Below, in pieces: positions 1 through 10,620 of a stretch of DNA of 64,000 nt; the first letter of the stretch is position 1, and every line of letters starts with the position of its first letter. The position numbers and the translations under genes are program-made. The stretch spans positions 558,001-622,000 of the forward strand of contig SAXG01000010.1 in the NCBI GenBank assembly GCA_012932865.1, written 5' to 3'. A model generated the notes under the pieces. The model was not told where the DNA came from. It did not search any database and was given only the letters and a program-made list of their open reading frames with translations. This stretch comes from Amylostereum areolatum (taxonomy: Eukaryota; Basidiomycota; Agaricomycetes; Russulales; Stereaceae).

Positions 1-196
1 GGTTCTAAGTCTCTCTCCTCTCGTGTATATAAGGCTCGCTCTCGCTGTACATATTCCTTATCTCGAGCTAGTCAATTCTACCGACTTTGCTTGTTTTCCC
101 TTATCCTATCGCTGTGTCTGATCGGCTCTCCCTGTCGTCCTCTTCCTCTGTCAGCTTTGCTCGTAACTTGGTGCCGTCGCACTAGTCGTTGCTAAT
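1..196 (+). repeat. Possible 3' part of a copia-type LTR (window edge)
   Basis: A TATA box (tatataag near 25) is followed by pyrimidine-rich sequence and a terminal gttgctaata near 188-196. The same layout recurs at 2165-2312: TATA, then gtacata, atctc and a ttgctgaca end. This suggests two related LTR 3' halves flanking the ABC transporter remnant. The 5' end lies outside the window and no target duplication can be tested. It could equally be a host promoter. Confidence 0.3.
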
Positions 197-239
197 AAGG
201 TTGCAATCCTGGAAGAGAAGGAGGACAAAGAGTCCGCCG

Positions 240-1700
240 TGGTTTCACGGGAGTTGTTCAGGCAGTTCATGCGTGAGGTTGGCCATCCCTTTCAAACCTC
301 TTATTATCCTCGGCATCCCCTGCTCCATGATCAGCGGCGTGATCATGTCTCTATTTTTTTCATATTCTCCCGCCTGCTTTTTTCGAGGTGTCCATCGGAC
401 TGCAGGACGTCTCCTGTGATGAACACCTTTGGCGGGATCGTGCTTGCCATCACCGTTGCGGATGGACTGTTCATGGACCTGAAGTACTTCACCTTCGAGA
501 CATTGGCCATTTTCTAGGTGACGTGCCTGAGAGATATCACCTACAAGCTTATCCTCTCGCAGGACAAGCGATGGTTCAACACAAGTGAGAACACCGCGGT
601 TCGCCTCGTGCAGATTCTCATCAAGGATGGCGATGACACTGCTCGCTCATCACGACCTGTGCTTGGGTGGTGTGTCAAGATCATTACAATGCTTTCTGTT
701 GGTCTCATCTGGCGGCTGGCCTGGGGATGGCAACTCACCCTCGTGGTGTTCGCAATTGCCCCCTGTTTTCGGGATCGCCATGGCTGTCCAGACTAGCCTC
801 GTGTCCAAGTACGAGTACTGTAACAAATGTTCGCTGTGAGGAGGTTGCCAAGGGCCACCACAAGGTACACTCTCTTGTCTTCCCCTTTTCATGCGGGCTG
901 TGGCTGACACACCTTTGCTAGACCGTCCTTAACATTAGTGGTGTCCGTGCGATGGGCTTCGAGTCCGTATTCCTCCAGTGCTTCAACACCTCCATTGACT
1001 CGGCACTGCACACGATCGTGCGCGGCAGAGTGCTGCACCTACGGCGTTGCCAGCTCGCTCATCTACCTTTCCGAGGCCCTTCTGTTCTACGTTGGCGCGG
1101 TGCCCAGTCACCAACAACACCTACACCTACCTCCAGATGGTTCAAGTTCTCAACCTCGTCATCTTCTCTGTTAGCATTGGCTCCCAACTTATGGCCTTTT
1201 GTGAGTATTTCTTTTACGCTTGGCGTGGATCTGCAAAGCTGATGGTGGTCGGTGGCCCAATGCATCACCCAGTCCATCCAAGCCACCCGCAACTTCAACA
1301 CAATTCTCCAGCTCTCCCCCGACCCCTGCCGAGTCCCGTGGCCGTCTTCAGCCCCCCATCAACAACACGGTCTCGTTCAACAATGTTGCTTCTCCTACCC
1401 CAAACGCCCGGATGTCCCCGTCCTCAAAGATGTGCCCCTCGACATCTGCGACTGGTGAAATTATTGCCATCGTTGGCGCATCCAGCTTTGGCAAGTCCAT
1501 TGTCACTGCACTCCTCCAACACCTGCATGAGTGGCTCGATCACTGTCGGCCCAGTTCATCATGGGCCTTCCAATGGGCACGCAACCATGGTCAATGGGAA
1601 CACGGCACTCATTTTGGGACGGGCAGGCACAGCACCTGCAAATTGCGCAGTGCACTGCTGAGACCATCGAAGATCCTCATCCTAGGACGAGTGCATGAGT
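240..1700 (+). pseudogene. Degraded half of a Ste6/MDR-type ABC exporter
   Basis: Scattered frames read in order as the second membrane domain and the start of the second nucleotide-binding domain of an ABC exporter of the a-factor/multidrug class, which pumps peptides or drugs across a membrane. Recognisable blocks are a transmembrane-like stretch near 290-350, conserved helices near 425-640 (ITYKLILSQDKRWFNTSENT at about 539-598), ASSLIYLSEALLFYVGA near 1055-1110 and a Walker A-like IVGASSFGKSI near 1467-1500. The Walker A is damaged (the expected G-S/C-G-K-S-T is now S-F-G-K-S-I). Frames change every 100-200 bp; some changes can be introns, but stops and the missing signature and Walker B segments show a dead gene. 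Nothing of the first half is present. The family call is from sequence memory only. Confidence 0.65.
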
Positions 1701-2002
1701 GTGTTTGATAGTGCGAACCAGGCCTGCGGTCATGGACACCATTTTGACGCCAAGATTGGGTGCATGCCTATGACTTCTGTATATCCGTGACATTCAGTAA
1801 AGGCCTTTGGATGTAGTAGATGGACACGGTTACCTTATGATTCACATTGCATTAGCTGCTTAAATGAATGTATTTGAATTAGTATTGTTGGTGTGCGACA
1901 TGAAGCTTGAAGCTCAAGTACAATGATAGTTAGATGAACATAGGTAGTCAGATTGTAAAGTTATGATAGCGCATAATCCAATCATAATCAACAACTGACA
2001 GA

Positions 2003-2312
2003 ATGTTAGCTGAAATTAAGAGTGGATAGGGCCTGGTCAATGTTCATCATTTCAGATGAACTTCAGTCATGGAATAACAGAATCTCCTCAAGTTTCTGAT
2101 GTATCTATACTTAGCTCCGCTTACTGACCGCCGTGTGTTGTAGCTTACTAAGTGACTCCGCCTCCTAGTATATAAGAGCTCTGCTCCTCCTGTACATACT
2201 CTTCATCTCAGGCCTGGTCAATACTACTGACCTTATCCCTCATCGTTCCTCATCGTCTCTTCGCCCTGTGTCACACGTCATCGCCTAGTGCCCGTCACTA
2301 AGGCCGTTGCTG
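2003..2312 (+). repeat. LTR-like sequence, possible solo LTR
   Basis: The segment begins tgttagc and ends gctgaca, nearly an inverted pair as expected for LTR ends, with a TATA box (tatataag near 2170) in the plus orientation. Its second half resembles positions 1-196. The flanking 5-mers (cagaa and ctagg) do not match, so insertion as a single solo LTR is not proven. From 1700 to 2003 no gene is visible. Confidence 0.3.
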
Positions 2313-2900
2313 ACACTAGGTCGACAATTTGACCCTTTCCTGTACACATTAGGATCGGACCTTGCCTCCAAATTTCCCCTCCATCTGTACGCATTAGGAT
2401 CTGAGTTCTTGGGGGATACACCGGGGGCCTGGCCAAACCTGGAAATGGTTGCCAAAAATTACGAGGGGGGGGTTTCCCTGATGGTGTCATTGCATTGTTA
2501 TGTTGTTATACCACCGCGCTCTGCGCCCCCCCTGGTCTCTGTGTTCTATAGTTAATTGCACACGCCGTCTACACTCTTCTTCAACCCAAAAGTCACACAC
2601 TTCCAGTCGCTCCTCACAGGGTCGGCCACATGCCATTTTAACACCACTATTTCCATCACCACGATATCTTGAGAGTCGAGCTCTGATGGCGCAATGCGGC
2701 TCATATCCTCCGAAGCTTCAGAGTCCTGACCCGAGGATGCGTCAAAAATCTGTGAGAAGACCTACAGTAGATCAGTTGAGTTTCATCCGCACTTTCGTTT
2801 GAGACGCACCTCGCTGTGTTGGACAGCGCACTCGCACGGTAGGTCCGTAAAATCCGCTCGCAGCATTTTCGTCATTGGAACTAGACCATCTAGTGTATCC
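2313..2900. other. Intergenic stretch, no gene seen
   Basis: No convincing coding frame. Two imperfect copies of a motif containing ctgtac-cattaggat lie about 46 bp apart (near 2340 and 2386), and there is a run of eight G near 2464. Nothing else recognised. Confidence 0.5.
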
Positions 2901-2947
2901 CAGGTCAGTACACAGAACCTGAGCGCCAATTGACATTGTATGCTTCA

Positions 2948-3348
2948 TCACTCACAAGGCAAACCATACCAATAGTACAGGTCGAATAGGGCACCTCGGT
3001 CTGCCTCAAACATGAGGTTAACAGTGACCAATTGGATCGCCGCAGGCTGGCCCTCATCGTCGTGGAATCTCGTATGCTGAATAGGACCCACCACCTTGAT
3101 CGTGGTCTCCAGCCCCTGGCCAACGAGTCCCAGGACCTCCACACCTTCACCCTTGTCGACCCAGCCAAGCGTAGGAGGCACCGTGCGGATCCCGTACATG
3201 TTATGCACGGTGTCACAAGTCAAAGTGATCTCGTACAGCCTAGCTCTCATGAGCTTGTTTCCACACGCCTCAAGACAAAGGTACATTACCTCTCCCAAAG
3301 CGGCGAAGACTTGGTTGAAAAATTGTTGTTGGTCGCGGAGTTGTCCAT
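2948..3348 (-). CDS. Small hypothetical protein, probably two exons
   Basis: An ATG at 3348 opens a short exon of about 19 codons ending at a gtaatg donor near 3289. Splicing to an acceptor near 3244 (catgag) joins in phase to a frame that runs to TGA at 2948-2950. The product would be about 118 residues, acidic in the middle, rich in V and L, with no motif I recognise. An unspliced alternative starts at an internal ATG at 3298. It lies at the low-coordinate end of a minus-strand gene group. The sequence alone does not show whether it is expressed. Confidence 0.4.
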
Positions 3349-3599
3349 GTTATAAAGACGACCAGGACATCACGCGCTTTTATAACTGAGTTGCCAACAT
3401 CTGAGACATTCCGTGACAGGCAGCCACTACTATACTCAGCCACTTTCTGAGTGCCCTCGTCCTCACCGTCCTACACCCTCCACACCATGTGCACACTTGT
3501 CACGCTCTCCCTCTCACAATGCCCTCTGCACGCGCCCTCACCCCCTCCCAACTTCCATACCACTGTCTTATCCCAGAAATCACCGAACTTGTACCCATC

Positions 3600-4430
3600 A
3601 TTGATTCACGCGAATCAAATGCCGTGCGCAGGTCGCGTTGTCGAAATCCCGTCAGCTGTGCGGACAGTGCTCTGCATCTGCTCCGACGTTCGGCAAGTGT
3701 ACTCCCAGCTGACTGAACGGCACCACAGCGAACCCCCTTCCCCGATAAAGGTCCACCTGAGACAGCACGGTCGCAGCGATCCTTGAGAGGTTCAAGGCGG
3801 CCTTGTTGTTTAGCGTGAGAGTGGGGTATGCGACCACAATGTGGAAAGGTGCCACGAAGTTCATCAGGTGTGTTCCCCACGCTGATAAGATCACTGATTC
3901 TGCTGCTTTTCCCGCCGCACACTGCACCTTCACGTAGACATTTTTCTCGGCGTTGAAGAGCTAGGTATGTGCTAGGCAACCAAGGGTGAGAGGTCGAGAG
4001 GGTCCGCCGCCATGTCGTCCGAGTTTGCAGGAAGGAAGCCGCCTTTGTTCGATAGGAAGGTGATGACAGCGGGGGCTTTGTCAACTGTGCTGTAGATTTC
4101 GATGCAGGACTGGGGTCCACTGAAGGTGTGGACAGTCCCTGTCCTGAGGATGGAATGCAGAGCCTATTCTCCTCCAATGACCGAACACGTCCTTTCTAGC
4201 ACGTTGAGCAGGCCGGAGACATTGCTCACCACCTTTGCGAGTGCATCTTCCAAGTGCGTCTTGACGAGGTCTGCTACCACTTCGGCATACACAGGGCCCG
4301 CACCGCTCGTGGTGGAGACGAGGGATTCGAACGACAGCTTTTGCACGATGAAGCTATAAACTTCGAGGCTGTCAGGTTGCGGTTTTCCAGAGGTAGTCTG
4401 CCATGGTCGTTCAAACATTGGTGAGGTCAT
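3600..4430 (-). pseudogene. Broken member of a nucleotidyltransferase-like paralogous family (copy 1)
   Basis: Minus-strand pieces match the paralogs at 14463-15407 and 15830-16753. From the N side there is a helical region (4430-4180), the motif VIGGE-stop-ALHS near 4160 corresponding to VIGG-VALH in the 15.8-16.8 kb copy, an IEIYST stretch near 4090 where paralogs have DLDIYCP or NMDMYCP, and then SAWGTHLMNFVAPFHIVVAY (about 3817-3876), equal to the SSHLVNFVAADSVCVVYP block. A TAG interrupts the VIGG block, there is at least one frame change, and the C-terminal cysteine block (HCPHS near 3655) runs into a stop. The GG/GS-x-A-L plus D-x-D/M-x-Y pattern resembles minimal Pol-beta-type nucleotidyltransferases; that fold assignment is inference. 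Confidence 0.5.
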
Positions 4431-4667
4431 GCATGTTGGAGGACAGAGGCAAAAGAGCGTCTTTCAGGCGCGCCAGTTGAAACACCTCTGGGAGTCCCAA
4501 GCTACATCATGGGTGCGCCAGCGAGACACCTCTTCCCCTTCCGAGAAGTGCTGGTTAGGCATTCACACCTCCACGCAGGACATAGGTGTCGAGATCATCT
4601 CAAACACAGCAAAGTTGGGTCCTTACTTGGGCGTGATATCGCGCGAACGACGAGGAACACTGCCGAA

Positions 4668-5368
4668 TCAATTTGAAGGTACAATAGGTACAGATCCCTC
4701 GTCTCTTATCTCGCCATCCAGGCAAGGAAATTGCCACCACTCTATCAGCCTCGCCTCCATGCAGTCGTAAAAGATACACGGTATGCGAGGAAGCAAGAGA
4801 GCGTGAATTTCGCAGCTGCCATCACATGTCCCATCGACGGCACAGGTCCTCGCAAGTACACAACCCCCCTCGTCGTCAAAGCCCTTGATAACCACCGAGC
4901 TCAAAGCATCCAGATCCAGGTATAGCACGAAGCCTGGACACAACCTGTAGCGTCGTCCCACCATCAACCGCAGTGAAGGGGCAGGCATACTCGGATCGAC
5001 CAACGGTGAGTCAAGGGGCACTGTTTGATCTGTTGACCCAATGTCGCTCAAATCATTGTCTTCGGAGTGGTAAACAGCCTTGAAGACCTGAATCCGCGTC
5101 AGTACAGCAGTGACGCATCTCAACGAAAAGCCCACGCACCCTCTCCTCTTCATCATCGCCACCCTCGATGGTCGGGATCTCGCTCAACTCCCCGTCTGCT
5201 TCGCGTCAGGTTAATGCACCGGGCGGTCGGCAGTAATTCACTCACCTGACTGGATAAAGGACGTGGGAAACTCCATGAAGCGTACTCGAATGTTTGCAGG
5301 TCACGAATTGAGGGGGGGGGGCAGTCGGAACGCAGCGGATTGCCCCACATATTTCTGACTGGAGGCAT
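4668..5368 (-). CDS. Hypothetical protein, exon structure uncertain
   Basis: A 165-codon frame (5162-4668) and an upstream 5' exon candidate starting at ATG 5368 and reaching a donor (gtgagt) near 5250 probably belong to one minus-strand gene. I could not make the junction in phase. A run of C/G at 5310-5319 sits in the first exon and could carry a length error or mutation. The downstream part has hydrophobic segments and several cysteines but no motif I recognise, and it does not resemble the paralogous family on either side of it. Confidence 0.3.
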
Positions 5369-5490
5369 GTATAAAACCCGAACCGCCTACTTGATTCATA
5401 CCAAGGGCCCAAGCACATCCGATGATTTCATTCGGCGCAAAGACGGCCAGCAGTGAATGCAAAAAACTGTAATGAATGTGTGGAACAATC

Positions 5491-6336
5491 TCAAACCCTC
5501 TCTATTTTGACCCCTAGCGCTCTGCATTCCACCCCCAATCCCCTGCCCCCGAATCTCCACCCAACAGCAGAGGGGCTCCCGAGGCGCGGCCCATTCAGCT
5601 CCTGTCTCCGGCGCAAGCACCACCCGACTGGGAAACTGTGCCACCAAGCAGCGATGGTCGGGAACAATCCGCGGGATATTCTTCTCGTAGTACGGCCCCT
5701 TCGACGGATTCCACCCAGACGGTTTAGGGACTGCCGCTCACCTGGAAATTCCCCCTGTGTGAACCCAAGGCCCGCGAGCTTCACCCAATCTATCCTTGTC
5801 AGATTGTCCCATCGCCGGAGCGGGTTGACCATGCCCAAGCCGCCGAGGGTTTTGGAAGGATACAGTGCATACGCCGCATTCGCCGTCAAGAAGTTCATGA
5901 ATAGAGTGGACAGTGGCGTGGGGGATAGGAAAGATGGCAGACGGGGTTGCACTGCAGTAGATGTGGATCTCGTGAGGACGGTCGTCAAGTGTGAGCACAA
6001 TGGTCGCAACACATCCACTCATGTCGCTGTCTTGCAAGTCTTGAGTCGTCGACAAAACCGTGTACAGGTAGCTGAACGCTGGTAAGACGTGCGAGCAAGT
6101 CCGCCACGGTGAATGCGCTAGTTCAACGGCGCGAATATATCGAGTCAAAGCGAAGGAACCTTGCAAAACACAGTGCTGTGGAGAAAGAACTGGAGCGCCG
6201 TGAATCCGCCAATAACGGACTGGGTCGAACGGATTATGGAGTGCAGAATCCCAACATCCACCGGAAATTCACCCATTGCACGGCACCACAACCCATCGAG
6301 AAACACCCGCACCTCCACCCGCAGATGCGTGCACAT
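5491..6336 (-). pseudogene. Broken member of the nucleotidyltransferase-like paralogous family (copy 2)
   Basis: The N-terminal block VIGGFTALQFFLH (near 6190-6225) matches VIGG-VALHIAVH in the copy at 15.8-16.8 kb. It is followed by LDIFAP near 6130, reached only past a TGA. A separate frame carries LFMNFLTANAAYALYPSKTL near 5840-5905, the counterpart of HLVNFVAADSVCVVYPNLTL. At least one stop and one frame change separate the blocks, so the copy looks inactive. No C-terminal cysteine block is evident. From 6370 to 6740 I see nothing but AT-rich sequence. Confidence 0.45.
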
Positions 6337-6749
6337 TTTTGTGAGTCTTGTTCGTAAGTATTAGGGCACACCGCCTGCGATATATCAGCCACTTATCACA
6401 TTGAGTTAAGGCATGTTTTGGCTAGTTGCTGAGTTGTCTAACCTATAAAACAGGTGAAACACCCAAACTTCGAAACTGGTCCGAAACCTACGTATTCATT
6501 GGGAGGTTGGTCAACTGAACATCAATTGAAGTATAACCTAGATAAACTAGGGACCAAGTACCAACCAACACACCTTCAACCTACATCTTTGGATTTCTTA
6601 TTTGCTTGTAGACCACAATCACACAACATTATGATGGCCAAACCAGTTATATTACGCATAATATTCTTGGATGCATTTACTAGGGTAGTTCTGACATATA
6701 AATATTGTAACAAAATTAATAAAATGTATATGGTATAGTAATATGAATA

Positions 6750-7490
6750 AGCGACAAGACAGCAGAGCAACAAGAAGCACAATGACAAAGCACAGGGACG
6801 GCGGGGCAATGAGACAGCAGGGCAGCAAGAGGGCAACAAGGGGGGAAAGTGACCGGGGCAAGCGGGGCGACACGACGAGATGGCCAGGTAATGAGATGGC
6901 TGGAAGGCGAGACGGCCGGGAGTGACGAGGTGGGGGGAGTGACGAGGTGGGGGGAGTGACGAGACGGGGGAGGCAACATGACGGCCAGGGAGCGAGGTGA
7001 CAGCCAGGGAGCAACAAGACGAGGGAGTGACAAGTGGGCCAGGGAGCTACAAGAGGGCCGGGGAGCGGACACAGGGTGAGCGACAAGACAGGGGGAGCGA
7101 CACAGGGTGAGCGACAAGACAGGGGGAGCGACACAGGGGAGGCAACAAGATGGCGGATGACGAGACGGCGGATGACGAGACAGCGGGGGGCAATGAGACG
7201 GCGGGGGGTGACAAGACGGTGGGGGGGCGACAAGACGGCAGGGGGGCGACAAGACGGCGGGGGGGCGACAAGACGGCGTGGATGACAAGACGGCGTGGAT
7301 GACGAGGTGGGGGCCGATGAGACAGTGGGGGTAGCGAGACCGCTGGCAACGAGGCACAGGCAGCGAGTCGTCGGGGCGACAAGACGGCACCCATTTGGTG
7401 GGTTGACAAGGCGGCGGGGGCGACAAGACATGGGGATATGCAACGGCGGGGGCGACACGACGACGGGGGCGACACGATGACGGAGGGGAT
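6750..7490. repeat. G-rich minisatellite (variants of gacaagacggcgggg)
   Basis: About 740 bp of degenerate tandem units of roughly 17-20 bp built on gacaagacgg/gacgagacgg followed by a G run. The long antisense frames across it (up to 304 codons, rich in P, S, C and R) follow from the repeat lacking stops in those frames and are not genes. A shorter block of the same type occurs at 11690-11850, on the far side of the Ngaro-like element. Confidence 0.8.
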
Positions 7491-7699
7491 ACAAGGTGGA
7501 TCGGGCAAGAAGTGTTGCCCGTGGTCAATAGAGCGGCCACTATTTCCCTTCCACCTTCGCCACCCATTCTCTTCCCTTTTTTTTTGCCTCCGTGGCACTT
7601 GCCACCTCCCGTCATGATACTCCGTCCCATAGTTCACGGCCACTGTGGCCTTGGGCCACCTACGATACATTTACCTATATATTCTCGGTTGTTCTCCCT

Positions 7700-7829
7700 A
7701 CGATAGCTTCATCCCCATTCTGACGCGTCCCCCGCAGGTACTGTTCCCCATCGGCACTGTACCATCCCCGTTCTGACGTGTCCCCCGCAGTATCGTTCGC
7801 ATCGATAGATATTTTTTCGTGCTCATCGT
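7700..7829 (+). promoter_or_regulatory. Duplicated 28-bp motif just upstream of the gag-like frame
   Basis: Two copies (7710-7737 and 7763-7790) differ at only two positions by eye. Each starts catcccc, contains ttctgac and ends in the splice-acceptor-like tcccccgcag. They lie 40-120 bp before the first ATG of the gag-like ORF, where a promoter, 5' terminal repeat or alternative 3' splice site could sit. The role is unknown. Between 7490 and 7700 nothing else is recognised. Confidence 0.45.
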
Positions 7830-8858
7830 ATGAGCAGTGCTCGAAAGCATCTAGAATGCGACAGCAACGGACAGTTCAAAAAACGAAAACCCCTGCCGCC
7901 TCCACCCTCTCCACCGATGCTTTCACCTTCTCCGCCGCCCTCACCAAACCCCACGGAACCAATGGCCGACTCACCCGTTGAACAACAGGTTTCGCAGATG
8001 CAAACCAAGGTCGACGCCTTAGACGGTGACATCAAAAGGATCCTCAGCCTCCTCGAAGGCCAAGGCCGTGGTCGCTCCTCCTCCCGGAGCCGGTCGCGCT
8101 TGCAGCGCCGCCCCGCCCTTCCCCCGCCCCAATCCGCGCCCGGTGCGTCTTCTCTCTCCGACTTCCACATCCCTGCCTGGGTGCCGCCATCTGTGATCAC
8201 TGCCGTCACATCCCACGAATTCCGGGCGGTCGACCTGCACAAGCTCGACCCCAAGCAACGAGAAAAGAAACAACGCCGTACCCTGGCCGTCTCTGGCAGC
8301 AACATAGAAATCCAGGATGCCGACGTCTCGGACTATACGTCCCTAGCGTCCGTAACGGTTCCCCTCGGGTACTTTTTCAACATACTCCTTCGCGGGCTTA
8401 TCCTCGCTGGCGTCCAGTCATCCGAAATAGCAATCGTTGCTACGTCCTTCATCCGATACCCGGCGATCCTCACCGAGCTGTCAATCCTCTACGACTGGGA
8501 GGCCGTACGAGAGTATCACACGCAGTTCTTCGACTCCTGCATCGCCTCCATGGCTTGCGACGAGTGGAATGTCTGGGGTACCATTGACACCCAGCTCCAG
8601 GCCGCATGCCTTTTTGGCCGCGTAAAAACCTCGCGCAACGCATACGCGTCCGGCTCGGGTTCTCAGAAAACCCAAACTTCCAAAACATTCAAATTGTCTA
8701 CCGCCCAGTGCGAGCTCAACATGAAGACCGACTGCAACAAGTTCCAATTGGGCAAGTGCCCCTCGCCATGCGAGTTCTCCCGCCGCCACGTCTGTAGCGG
8801 TTGCGGCTCTACAGAGCATGGAATGATCAAGCACGACCCCAACTGGAAGTTCGCCTAG
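7830..8858 (+). CDS. Gag-like protein of the Ngaro-like element
   Basis: 342 codons from the ATG at 7830. The N-terminus is a proline-rich tract (about residues 20-45), followed by a predicted coiled coil (QQVSQMQTKVDALDGDIKRI, about 52-71), an SR/RS-rich basic patch, and a central globular region from about residue 110. The C-terminus has a cysteine-histidine cluster (CNKFQLGKCPSPCEFSRRH, then CSGCGSTEHGM, about residues 300-335) suited to binding nucleic acid, the usual role of such proteins in packaging element RNA. The frame is intact. The coiled coil and the zinc-binding role are inferences from the pattern. Confidence 0.75.
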   Translation: MSSARKHLECDSNGQFKKRKPLPPPPSPPMLSPSPPPSPNPTEPMADSPVEQQVSQMQTKVDALDGDIKRILSLLEGQGRGRSSSRSRSRLQRRPALPPPQSAPGASSLSDFHIPAWVPPSVITAVTSHEFRAVDLHKLDPKQREKKQRRTLAVSGSNIEIQDADVSDYTSLASVTVPLGYFFNILLRGLILAGVQSSEIAIVATSFIRYPAILTELSILYDWEAVREYHTQFFDSCIASMACDEWNVWGTIDTQLQAACLFGRVKTSRNAYASGSGSQKTQTSKTFKLSTAQCELNMKTDCNKFQLGKCPSPCEFSRRHVCSGCGSTEHGMIKHDPNWKFA

Positions 8859-8933
8859 GGCCCCGGGCCAGCGATTCCACGCATCGCCGCGCCCATTTCC
8901 TCGGTTGCACCCCCCGTCTCTGGTTTTCACGAC

Positions 8934-10620
8934 ATGGCAATTTTCCCCCCTCTATTCAACCCTCCCGCACGCCCGAACACGGCACCTCATGCCAATCACC
9001 CCGACTTCCTCCCCCAGTCCCTTCCCCGTGTGTCCTCCTCTCTCAACCCATCTGCATGGTCCCGCTACCTAGAAATGTACCCCGATCGCACATTTGTAGC
9101 TACCCTCCTAAATATCATTCAGTTTGGCGCAAACATTGGTTTTGGAGGCGATCTAGCCGTCGCCCAGGAGTGCTCAAACCTCAAATCAGCGGCCGATAGT
9201 CCCGACGCGGTCACTGCGGATATTGCAAAGCAGATCGCTAATGGGTGCACCCACGGCCCATTCTCCTCCTCTCCCTTCCCAAACCTACGCCTCTCCCCAC
9301 TCGGTGCTGTCACCGGCAAACACTCCACCAAAGTAAGGCGCATTCATCACCTCTCCTGGCCCCTGGGCTCCTCGGTCAATGACGGCATTCCCGACTCCGA
9401 GGCATCAATTCAATACGACATGTTCCGCTCGGCAGTGGACAACCTCATTGCATCGGGACCGGGTTCCCTCATGATCAAACTTGACCTGGAAGCGGCCTTC
9501 CGTCACATTCCCGTTCGGCCAGCGGACTGGCATCTACTCGGTTTCACCTGGATGGGACGACTTTACTACAATATTGTCCTCGCATTTGGTATGCGGTCGG
9601 CGCCGTACATCTTCAACCTCTTCGCAGAGGCTCTCCACTGGATTATCGCGCGGCATATTCCAGCTCGGCTCCGGCACTACCTTGACGACTTTCTAGGTAT
9701 CTTTTCCCCATCCACACCTCCCGAACGCGTCGCGGAGGCGCTCCGCTGGGTGCTCTCCCTCGGTGTGGAGCTCGGTCTCCGTTTCCAGCCCGAAAAAGTC
9801 GACGGACCTACGCACGTCATCGAATTCCTCGGTCTGACCCTGGACTCTATCAAAATGGAAGCTCGTCTCCCGGAAAATAAGCTCCAGGTCCTGGCGGATC
9901 TCATCGCTGACTGGGAAGCTCGCCCCTCCTGTACGTTGCGCGAACTACAGGAGCTCGGCGGCTACCTTCCGTTCGTATCGCAGGTCATTCCGACCTCAAG
10001 AGCCTTCCTCCACAACATCCACCAATTTTCTGCCTCTTTCTCCAGCACCCAGGCTCGCCGACGCATCCCCCGGTCCTTGCGTCGTGACCTTGCCTGGTGG
10101 GGCGGCATGACAGCATCATGGAACGGCGTCCTCCTCATTACTCCGACCCGGGAGGAAATCCACATCTATACCGATGCCAGTGGAGCTAAGGGCATCGGCG
10201 GCATCTTCGGTACTCACTGGTTCGCATGCCGCCTTCCACGACGCCTCCGCAAGTGGGACATTCAATACAAAGAACTCTACGCCGTCCTCCACGCCGTTGC
10301 CTGCTGGGGGAATGACTTCCGCGGGAAGTCCGTCATTTTTCACATCGACAACCAAGCCGTTGCCCTTGCAATTCAGTCCCTCTCCAATAGGTCGACACCT
10401 GTCATGGAGCTCTTACGGAAGTTTCTACAGATGGCGGGCACCCTCGATTTCCTTTTCTCCGCCGTCAGGCTCCCTTCTAAAATGAACGCGCTCGCTGACG
10501 CTGCTTCTCGTTTCGCATACACCCGCCTCTTCCAACTTGCCCCCGACCTCGACCCGCAGTCCTCTTCCCGGCGCCTCCCTCTTCATGGTACGACCGGAAC
10601 AAAGACATTTCCAACACCGC
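8934..10620 (+). CDS. Reverse transcriptase-RNase H of the Ngaro-like element
   Basis: The frame opens at 8934 and stays open to 11480, but homology-like sequence ends near 10600; the remainder is the out-of-frame shadow of the YR gene. RT motifs are visible: IKLDLEAAFRHIPV (about 9475-9516), the catalytic YLDDF (near 9680) and a downstream EFLGL block. RNase H follows with IYTDASGAKGIGGIFG (near 10165), KELYAVLHAVACW (near 10270), a DNQA block (near 10350) and a final LADAASRF (near 10495), supplying the four acidic positions of RNase H. No stop interrupts this part. It would copy element RNA into DNA. It is followed without a gap by the recombinase in another frame, so frameshifting or a separate start is needed. 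Confidence 0.85.

Noticed and set aside
6652..7670. Minus-strand frames of 207-304 codons rich in P, S, C, R
   Set aside because: Low-complexity translations of the G-rich minisatellite in several overlapping frames; no domain.
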